Position numbers and translations under genes: made by a program. Under the pieces are notes generated by a model, which was not told the origin of the DNA, did no database searches, and was given only the letters and a program-made list of their open reading frames with translations. This document shows, in pieces, positions 56,701-64,000 of a stretch of DNA of 64,000 bases (position 1 is its first letter; each line of letters opens with the position of its first letter). This stretch comes from Enoplolaimus lenunculus (Eukaryota; Nematoda; Enoplea; Enoplida; Thoracostomopsidae): assembly GCA_030248215.1 (NCBI GenBank), contig JASANG010001458.1:62001-126000 (forward strand), written 5' to 3'.

Positions 56701-57673
56701 AGCTTCGCTCAATAAATGTAGTCCCACTACGACTGGTACTATACATAATTTATTATACGTTTTTAATTACTGCATTTGTTTCAGGATTTTGGCATTCTAA
56801 ACGATGTGTTTACACCATTAATAACCATGAAATAGCGTTAAAAATAAATTTTTCGTAACAAGTATTTTTTGATTCCTGGTTCCGATATTTTTAAACTTTC
56901 CGTCTCCAGTATCTTATAATTCCGGTTGCAGTCTGCTGGTGCATATGCAGTATATGCAATGCACATTGCATTGTATGCTAACCAGCAGCGTACGTGTCCA
57001 CAAATATAGGCAACTATGCAAAATTCGAGAGGCGGGCTGTGTTGCCTAGAGATAGAGTCAAACCGGAATTTGAAAAAATTACCGGAAACGGAACCGGAAA
57101 ACAAAAAATACGTGCCAACGAAAAATTCATCTTAATTTTATCGTTTGTAACATTATTGGTGAAATAACCCTACTTGAAGATAGTTATTCACTTTATCTTC
57201 TGTATTTTAAATTTTCATATCCCACGGAAGCAAAATATATCTTCGATGGTTCATTTTCGGCGATTGTCTAGGTTTGCATAGTATACTAATGAAATTATTT
57301 AATTTTTATCGTCTTTTTTAGTAAAATATCTAAATTTCTACCGACCAAATATTAATACGGGGATTTTTAATTTCACTAAAAATTTACCGGAACCTGAACC
57401 GGAAGGTGAAGAAACGCCGGAACTGAAACCGGAATTCCGGTTGCACCGTGGATAGTGTTTATTTAGGGTTCCGTAGGTCGCTATTTCGAACGCACACATA
57501 ACCGTGCGTTCCAGCAGCACAGGAAAACAGTCCGAATTTCCAACCGAAACTGCCGTATCTAAACTGACGAATACCAGGATGCAAATATACTTACGCAAAG
57601 ATCCGTCAATTGCGATATCGAAGAAACATCGCGGACGCACTCGTTTGCTACCAGACTTCTTTTTGACCGTCAT
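47756..57673 (-). CDS. PPIG: SR-cyclophilin, peptidyl-prolyl isomerase G type (10 exons)
   Basis: PPIG is a nuclear-speckle cyclophilin with an RS tail that binds the phosphorylated RNA polymerase II C-terminal domain and splicing factors. Minus-strand exons: 57595-57673, 54482-54556, 54046-54153, 53343-53387, 52921-53008, 52178-52368, 50978-51089, 49661-50338, 48576-48678, 47756-47977; phases all match, 566 residues. The cyclophilin domain (about 12-185) has [74 protein letters not shown] and [20 protein letters not shown]. His stands where cyclophilin A has the cyclosporin-binding Trp, as in human [13 protein letters not shown] and the RS-rich exon 8 follow, with the PPIG-specific [15 protein letters not shown]. 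The end has RGRGSM then RYRTPSP and SRTPPHW, also PPIG-like. The start could be an in-frame ATG at 57703. The family assignment is firm. Confidence 0.92.
48828..48960. repeat. G/C-palindrome block (arm 1) in PPIG intron 8
   Basis: CTGGCTTCTCCACAGC is followed by repeated CCTGGGGGCCCCCAG and CCTGGGGGGCAG. The same sequences occur in inverse at 49466-49625. The block is far more GC-rich than its surroundings. Confidence 0.8.
49466..49625. repeat. G/C-palindrome block (arm 2) in PPIG intron 8
   Basis: TCCTGGGGGCCCCCAGC is followed by GGCGGCAAAATTTTCGCCGG and ends GCTGTGGAGAAGCCAGC, the inverse of the left arm's start. It ends 35 bp from the donor of PPIG exon 8. Confidence 0.8.
50493..50617 (+). 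repeat. tRNA-derived SINE
   Basis: TGTAGCTTAGAGTGGGCATG and AAACGCCTCCTAAG match the SINE head at 30899-31085. TATTCGAATTATAA is a decayed B box and GATATTCATGTTAGAAAAGG is the shared tail. It lies in PPIG intron 7. Confidence 0.6.
51738..51829. repeat. Short inverted-repeat element
   Basis: GGGTGGCGCTATACG at the left is matched by CAGCGCCACCCATA at the right. The left end is shared with the GTGACG-rich family but the inside is not. It lies in PPIG intron 6. Confidence 0.55.
52421..52650. mobile_element. CCGTATTCTC MITE
   Basis: The ends are GTCCGTATTCTCAAATGCG and ACAGTTGAGAATGCGAC. CTAGTTGATGATAGGACTTG is in the left arm. It lies in PPIG intron 5. Confidence 0.65.
53596..53627. repeat. 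AT microsatellite
   Basis: About 32 bp of TA steps abut the left end of the next element. Confidence 0.85.
53628..54018. mobile_element. CAGGGTGCGACCGG inverted-repeat element
   Basis: TCAGGGTGCGACCGGGTATT at the left is matched by ATCCGGTCGCACCCTGAT at the right. Arms repeat ATATCCGG and CCGGATAT. It lies in PPIG intron 3, 28 bp from exon 3. Confidence 0.8.
55032..55464. mobile_element. CAGGGTGCAA inverted-repeat element
   Basis: CCAGGGTGCAAAGCGGAAAT at the left and GGAATTCCTGTTGCACCCTG at the right are inverse matches. GGAATCGGAA steps fill the arms. It lies in PPIG intron 1. Confidence 0.75.
55577..57453. mobile_element. CAGGGTGCAACCGG element carrying a nested repeat
   Basis: The ends CAGGGTGCAACCGGAATTCC and GGAATTCCGGTTGCACCGTG are inverse matches 1.9 kb apart. 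Inside, 55795-56725 is a different unit. It begins with a hairpin (ACTCCGAGCGAAGCTCGGAG) and CGTCTGTCCGTCCG, followed by CGGCTGAACCGATTTTGAT, then about four tandem units of roughly 135 bp containing GGGTTTTTGGGTGCGAGGAA and TTTGCATATTAGC. The whole lies in PPIG intron 1. Confidence 0.7.
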
Positions 57674-57948
57674 CAAAGCAAAATAAAACAAAGCAACAGC
57701 CACTCAAGGATACGTATATAATATCTATTTCTAGCAAAACAAAAACATATGTACGTACATACTATTTACAAATTACATAGCATATATACCTCAACATACG
57801 CTCCAAAACACGTACGATAGGTTTGTAGCTATGCTATTTGACTTTACTGGATGGCGTCATGCAATATAGTGCAGTGCACTGTATGTATTCTAGCTGGCAG
57901 CAACGGTCGACACATATAGTCGATGAAAAATGTAGTTGGAGAGGCGGG

Positions 57949-58022
57949 TTACGTGGCGCAGTGGTAACAGCGTCGGCCTGAGACGCAGACGGTCGCTAGT
58001 TCGAAACCATCCGCAACCCGCT
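57949..58022 (+). tRNA. tRNA-like sequence, probably a SINE head or pseudogene
   Basis: GCGGGTT and AACCCGC can pair as an acceptor stem. TGGCGCAGTGGTAACAGCG resembles box A plus the D loop, and TAGTTCGAAACCATC resembles box B. The anticodon loop would be CTGAGAC (GAG, leucine), but there is no long variable arm as leucine tRNAs have, and the T stem pairs badly. Minus-strand tRNA-like heads lie next to it. Confidence 0.35.
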
Positions 58023-58034
58023 TTTCCAGCTGCT

Positions 58035-58374
58035 TAGTTAAAGGTGTGATGTCCCGGTTCTTACCCAGACTGACATATGATGCTTATTTATGCGATACGT
58101 TGGGTAGGTTATGGTACAACGGTTTTAGTTCTGAGTGCTTGCAGCTGAAAATGAGGGGGTTCTTACGAGGTTTCGATCCTATGACCCATGACCGACCGAT
58201 TCTCAGTCCAGCACGCTACCACTTGTGATAAGCTGGGTAGGCTAGGGTACAACGGTTTTTAATTCTGAGTCAGCAGCGGAAAATGAGGGACGCTCCCAGG
58301 AGGTTTCGAACTCGGTCGACAGATTATCAGTCCAGCGCGCTGTCCACTGAGCCACGCCGCCTCACACTCAACTG
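58035..58374 (-). repeat. Two tandem tRNA-derived SINE copies
   Basis: On the minus strand GCGGCGTGGCTCAGTGGACA, a CTGATAA loop and CGAGTTCGAAACCTCC form a tRNA-like head (58290-58372), followed by a body with AAAACCGTTGTACCCTAGCC. A second, shorter head (GTGGTAGCGTGCTGGACTG to GGATCGAAACCTC) and a second body follow at about 58226-58035. Confidence 0.65.
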
Positions 58375-59424
58375 CTAGTTTTTCTGTTTTTATGCCTTAC
58401 AAGAACCTCAACATACACATGCATCTTGGTTCTTCAATGTTTTTCCGCTTCTGCATATGAAAGCACTACATATGCATCAACGTTTTACCAATGTGCTGCA
58501 TTTGCATAAAATTTAATTTTTCCTCCATGCATCCGCATGTCAAACCACTGAGCCATGCGGCGTCACACTAAGCTGCTGAATTTTCACATTACACTCATTA
58601 TCTTGATATCAGTGTTTTAACCGATGTGCAGAATCAGCATGAGGCTATATTTTGCCTCCATGCATCCGCATGTCACAATTTAAAGCTTTTTTCTTTATTT
58701 TACATTCAAAGTTTCTATCTTTATTAGTAAACAAAGATAACGTAACAGTGCAACGGACAAAATCCGAATCTGCAAAAAGTTGATAAAACAGCGGAAACTA
58801 GTGGATAAATCTAATCAATGCTACACATATAGTTGCATATTCCCTTTACCCTAGCAGGACTTTAAAGATTACTTAAAAGCTAGAAAGCATTTTGATCCTT
58901 TGAATAACAGTTAATTTCAGCTTTTTATGAAAAACCCAGAAATATTTTTCCTTGAAACATAGTTAGTTGTACACTGGCTTTGCATAAAACTTGGTGATAT
59001 TTCACCTCAGTAGCTCTCTTTTGGCTCAATTGCTCACTAGCTAATTAATTTAACTTGTATTTGAATGGAGCATACCCGAACTTAGTCTTGCCAAGATCAA
59101 ATGTATGCAGCACCAATCACTAGTTGCTGACAGGTCTTGTGACATTCAAACCAGCGACCGCTGTACTACAAGTTTCAACATATTTTCTTATGTTAATGCT
59201 TGTATATTATATAGCATACAGCTAGGAGAGCAACGTGGATCCGCTAGTGCAAACAAACAAACTGTGACCAGCTTGGAGACACTGTAAACTCAGTGTTATT
59301 TCAAATGAATTCGAGATTTATATGCCGTTCTGCCGTACATTTGATACCGATGTCTGAAGTTTTCCGTTGAAATTACTGGCTTTAAGCCTTTGAACAAGTG
59401 GTATTTAATTTAGAGCTCAAAGGT

Positions 59425-59647
59425 CCCTGTTCTCAACTGCATGCAGCACCTATCATCAATTTGCATTAGGTTTTCAAAATGACGACGCACGTCTGCAATT
59501 GCATATCTCAAAATTGGAACAGAAATATGGCAATCAAATGCGAACAATGTGCTGGATTTCGAACTTTTTACCATGCACATGTACCAAAGTTACAGAATCT
59601 ATCACCAACTGACGATAAATGCTACACACGTATAAGAATATGGGCTG
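59425..59647. mobile_element. CCGTATTCTC MITE (diverged)
   Basis: GGTCCCTGTTCTCAACTGCA at the left and CACACGTATAAGAATATGGG at the right match the family ends imperfectly. CACCAACTGACGATAAATGC lies in the right arm. Confidence 0.5.
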
Positions 59648-61331
59648 TATCCCAAGAGCAGTGCTACCGAGAATTCGTGATTACAGCGAAAAGTAACTGT
59701 GTCCAACTGTTAAGCAGATACAGGATATAGCGTAATTAAAAATTTTTCTATACTAAGACTCAACCCTATTTTTAAGCAATTTAGAGAGAAAACACGTTTT
59801 TAGGCTAAATGAACCATTTGTGTTGAACAGTATTTAAGCAAAGAAAAGTGTTGTTTCTCATCGCCACCTTCCCACCCCGGCGTAGTTCTTGCGTTTTTCT
59901 TCTTTACTCTGATAATGTGAACACATGCACATTTAAAGCGTGGTAACGTCTATTGCATTTTGCCATCACACCATCGGAGTTACATAGCTATGTACATAAG
60001 GTTTGAACAACGTCTTCTCTCGGGTTTTCCGTAGAATTTTACAAGAAAAATGTGTCTAATGTCACACCAATGTCGTTGCTACGCGTCATTTTTATAATTT
60101 TGTAAAGGGTTTCTCACTAAACATTAACATTTTTAACTGAAGTTTTATGATAAACAATTTTGTGCACTTTAAAATTTGTGACATTAAGCTTAGGCCTTGA
60201 GTGTCTTCGCATGCATTGTAAACAAGTTATTTGCACTGTATGACCGAAGCTGGCTTAAAAAGTGTATCAACAGCAACCGTAGCTCTCTGTTCGGAGTGGG
60301 TTCACTGGGTATTCAAGCGGGCGCACTACCTCCAGCCAGCATTCTTCGCAGTGTATTGTCATGAATTTGATATCTGAGACTATAATACGCAGTTCAGTGC
60401 TAAAATGCGACCGGATATCTGGCTCTGGTAAAAAATTGACATCCGTTTCTGGTATTTTAACTTGCGTGATGTTTTTTGAAAACCTCGAAAAATTGAAACC
60501 ATCACTTGTATTTATGCCAACTGCGTGCCATTTAACTGATTAACTTACTCTGACATATTTTTCTGTCATATACACATGTAATGTAAATGTTTTCATGTGC
60601 CCGTTTGCATTCGCAGTCTTTATTATTGAGTTACAATAATGGTCGAAAACCTGATAAAGATGATCAGTGTTATTTTACGGACATAACAGTACTTATAATA
60701 TATCTCAGAATATTCCTATTCCTAACACCAAGCCTAAACTTCAGTTTAAAAATAAATATTGATTTATAGTACCTACCGAAAACTGAATACCCTTAAAAAG
60801 AACGTAGGCCAAACAAAAATTGAAATTGAACGCAACACTACAAAAACATAGTATAGAAACAGTGTCGCTGTTAAAGTGTTAAAATGCGAAAAATTGTTAG
60901 TTATATACTTCTGATTTTTGAACGCAATCTTTCAATTCATTCTCTGGTTCTGGCTCCGGTTGGATATTAGATAATTCGGCTAACGCCATTTTTTGGTTGT
61001 TGGTATCCGGTCGCACCCTGCTACTAACCACTGCAGACCAATGTTGAGTTTTTATGCCATGTTTTAATAAGCAATCTTAGAAATCTGTTTGACGCTACTC
61101 TTAAGGCAAAGTTGTTTTCATGGCAAATGTATACGTTCCTATACAGTGTACTCTATATTTACGTTACGTTTTTAAACATTATCAACCATTTATGCTCACG
61201 GCGTGGTGTTTATCTTTTGACAGATATGTATGCAATCAATTTTCTAGGCTCAGATGCGGAACCTAACAGTTGTTGGATTAATACTTGAAACAAGTGTCAC
61301 ATGTCTCCTGTTTGTATCAGTTCGACAACCG

Positions 61332-64000
61332 TGAAATGTTTCAGTCAACAACAGAAGTGCAATCAGCATCAGAATCGGCAAATGTATCAACGCATTAACG
61401 GACTGCATTCTCTAAAAGGACCTTCTACGGGTTCACAATCGCAACTGTTGAACGAATTGGTTGACAAAAACGAAATAAGAGCTGGCACACATCTAACCAA
61501 ATCGTTATCCGTATGTCCCATGGTAAATATACCTATATCTGTATAAGTTGTTTCATTTTGATAAGGGACATATATACGTTTATTTCGTAGCGTGGTGGCA
61601 CCAAGCCAATATCACTGGTTTCAAAAATCCGAAACTTTACTCTGAAAATGCCCACACTGCAAGCCTGTGATCGACCGAATGTCCGCTTCCGGTTATTTCG
61701 GGCAAAATATCAGGCAAAAAAAACTAACATTCGGTATCTGGTTGTAAGTTTATTGTGATTATTTTACTACATTATGACATGAATTGTATGAATTAAACGA
61801 CAATTATGAGCAGATAAAAATATTCAAACTTTTGTTGGAAACTTCTTTTTATTTTTGGTGACGGTTAAAAATTGACCGAGACCGAGACCAAAGGCCTCAT
61901 TGTCGGTGTTCGGGATCTCTGTCTCTGTGTCAGTGTCACTTTTTGACTGTGACCGCCCATCACCTGTTCATAGCGAACTCAGATGTGGCAACTGTATGGG
62001 GCCCTAAGTCGGTAAATTACAAATTGTATTATGCTTGCAGTCAGGGGGAAGAGGAAAAAGTGGAGGTTTTAATATTTGTTATTCACTTGGGTACATTTTA
62101 CGTAGGTGCATAATCGTTTTAGCGTTTGACGTCGCCCGTACAACCTGGGAATGATGCACAACGTAAAGTTGTGTCGAACGGAGGCAGCGATACAACTGAT
62201 GATAACTCAGGGATCGAGCACCAACAACCAACTTCACAACCAATAACCACAACAGTTTCAAGTTTATCATCGGCATCGTCTGTGGAATGTTTATCTAGTG
62301 ACCTATCACCCCAATGCAACAGCAACAGTAGTACTGCTAAAAGTAGCAGCTGTAGCAGTGGTAATGTTGCAGCAACCGAAGCAGCTATTGTCACTATTTC
62401 GGCATCTTGCGGCAGCGCGGGCTCCAAGGACAATGTGATAACGGTAATACCGTATAATGTTTGCCGCAATACCAACGCTTGTGTAGCAAACACAAGGCAT
62501 ACTGAGTTTGTAGGAGCCAATGTAACTGCACCTACTACTGGATGTGTTAGCGGCAACCAAAATATTTATGACTTTTCATCAACTAGGGCAACAACAGCTA
62601 CGCATGGGTTGTATTTGACGGCTACGGCGTCCGGTGGTAAATCTTCTGGTGTATGCGAAGAGGCACATAGCGCATCGCAGAGTTACTTTGAATCATCTGC
62701 GCAGCTGGCGGGTGCAAATCTACCATCTACTATGGTCTGTGTTGCGAGTACCAGTGGCAGTTCGCGCGACAGCAATTCAGCTCGGTTATTACTTGAGGCT
62801 GATGAACAATCCTTCGGTTTTTGTGATGACGTAAGACCGTGTTCACAGCCTCCGAGTCCAAAACGATCGAGAACTGTTCGTCGTCGCCGCGATATTGGAT
62901 TGCGTTTGCAGTCTGGCCCACTATCTTCGGAGCAATCTGGAAGCAATTTAAGCGATGGTAGTGGTAGCTTCGAACAACAACAGCAGCAGCACCAACGGTT
63001 TGTTGCAGCGCGCTCCACATTTCAAATACCGCATCAATCGTTATTATCGCTGCAGAGAGGTTCACGTCCTATGGACATGACTGAATCCATTAATGATCCA
63101 GTGTTGCCTGATGTAGTGAACGCTGTTACCAGTTGTGAAACGCAGCATTTGGGAGGCACCACGGTATCTTGTGCAGGTAGCAGTGCTTTAGGAAATGAAC
63201 GGAAGCAAGAAATCGAAAAGAGCAGAGGGGTTTGTGATCGAAGCATTAGCAGCAGCAGCAGTAGTAGTAGTACATCAGTAGTAACAACAGCAGATTATTC
63301 TGTGCTTATGCCAAAAACGATCTCAAATATTACTCAGAATCATGCAGATGTATCACTGCAGCAACGTTTACAACCGCAGTATCAACAACAAGCTGTAGAT
63401 TTGCAACCTACAGCACCTTCCATGCAGTCAAGCTATACTAATAAACCGTTCTTCGAAGATACAGAATCAAACGTTATTCCGGGAATTAGTGCTGCTGTCC
63501 ATGTTCACAGCACAAATGATATTGATCGTTGTTGGAGGCATGAATCTGGAGAAAAATCGTTATGCGGTGAACCACCTACTAATTGTGTGTCCTCAGAAGA
63601 ACTACCACAACGACATGACCAGCACCGATTCATAGAACGAAGAATACTACCAAACAATCCCCAATGTGAGCAAACAAAGCAGCAATTTGTTGATTCAAGT
63701 GCCGTTATTTGTCCCGGTGGTATAGTTGTGATACCGAATAGTAGCACAACACCTCGTTGCCCGTCGACGTCATCTGCTTATGTAGCCATTACTACTGAGA
63801 CGGTTCTTGTCAGTAATGAAAGCAGTAATAGCAACAACAGCAAGAGTAATAACAATGCTAAGCTGATGCCTGTAGTCTCTTCTGCTAAAGCATCATCTCG
63901 CGCTGTTAGTAAACGGTCGAACAGCAATAACAGCACTGATAGTAGTAGTTACAGAAGCAACGCAAGTTTGGCACATACACTGCAACAGGAGCTTGGGTCG
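61332..64000 (+). CDS. Large Ser/Gln/Asn-rich protein, nuclear type, 3' end outside the window
   Basis: An exon at about 61332-61521 (acceptor TTTGTATCAG, donor ATG|GTAAAT) reads TVKCFSQQQKCNQHQNRQMY and ends THLTKSLSVCPM. It joins in phase to a very long exon from 62123 (acceptor CGTTTTAG) that stays open to 64000, starting RLTSPVQPGNDAQRKVV. The 626 codons seen are low-complexity: Ser/Thr runs, Gln runs (QQQQQHQ), Asn/Ser runs (SSNSNNSKSNNN), and one basic patch, PPSPKRSRTVRRRRD, that could be a nuclear localisation signal. SGPLSSEQSGSNLSDGSGSF is a possible phosphorylation-rich stretch. No folded domain is visible. Such composition is common in transcription regulators and in tails of kinases, so I give no function. 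The first coding exons probably lie upstream. Confidence 0.65.

Larger units (their letters stand above)
57674..61331. other. Intergenic with SINEs and repeats
   Basis: The PPIG promoter must lie just above 57673 (or 57703); no clear TATA box was seen. The rest holds tRNA-like SINE heads (57949-58372), CCGTATTCTC-type copies (near 59425-59647) and a CCGGATA-type element ending GGTCGCACCCTGCTA near 61020. No gene is supported. Confidence 0.45.

Noticed and set aside
57949-58022. A functional tRNA-Leu gene
   Set aside because: The acceptor stem pairs, but the T stem is poor, the long variable arm is missing and SINE heads surround it. It is listed only as tRNA-like.
62079-63747. Several minus-strand frames of 65-145 codons
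   Set aside because: They are shadows of the long plus-strand low-complexity exon, which has an acceptor and stays open over 1.8 kb.

Overview
The window looks like a piece of a nematode genome. It carries a spliced gene for a major sperm protein (MSP), a nematode hallmark. It is also littered with arrays of TTAGGC, the usual nematode telomere repeat, at internal sites. The DNA is AT-rich, genes are split by GT-AG introns, and most sequence is short inverted-repeat DNA transposons (MITEs), tRNA-derived SINEs and tandem arrays. No bacterial-style operon, rRNA gene, CRISPR array or recognisable virus copy was seen. The repeat load suggests a large-genome lineage (an enoplean such as a mermithid is a guess; the sequence does not prove it).

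Layout. 1-2836: repeats. 2837-4174 (-): small two-pass membrane protein, three exons. 4175-13233: repeats, one candidate exon (5756-5831, -) and a 29-bp tandem array. 13234-15610 (+): MSP, three exons. 16338-18800 (-): NADAR-domain protein with a long disordered N-terminus, two exons. 18801-30516: mainly repeats, with a 74-bp satellite (27046-28510) and a candidate MOCOS exon (22448-22531, -). 30517-43679 (-): molybdenum cofactor sulfurase (MOCOS) NifS-like domain, nine exons, with a 172-bp satellite and a 28-bp array in its introns. 44070-46276 (+): unrecognised four-exon gene, divergent from MOCOS. 47756-57673 (-): SR-cyclophilin of the PPIG type, ten exons. 57674-61331: SINE cluster and repeats. 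61332-64000 (+): large Ser/Gln/Asn-rich nuclear-type protein that runs off the window.

I found the exons by reading splice sites and family motifs. In every multi-exon model given here the exon phases add up. The genes are functionally unrelated housekeeping or germline genes, and nothing suggests they form one pathway.

The most interesting signal is a MITE family whose terminal inverted repeats (CACTGCAAAAAATG then GTGAGT, and TTTTTTGCAG then TG, with TA target duplications) read as a splice donor at one end and an acceptor at the other on both strands. Splicing adds 18 nt with no stop in any frame. One copy sits inside an apparent coding exon at 44192-44391 and another forms most of an intron at 2957-3289. 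This is what an introner (intron-generating transposon) should look like. A second MITE family carries telomere-like TTAGGC arrays between its inverted repeats.
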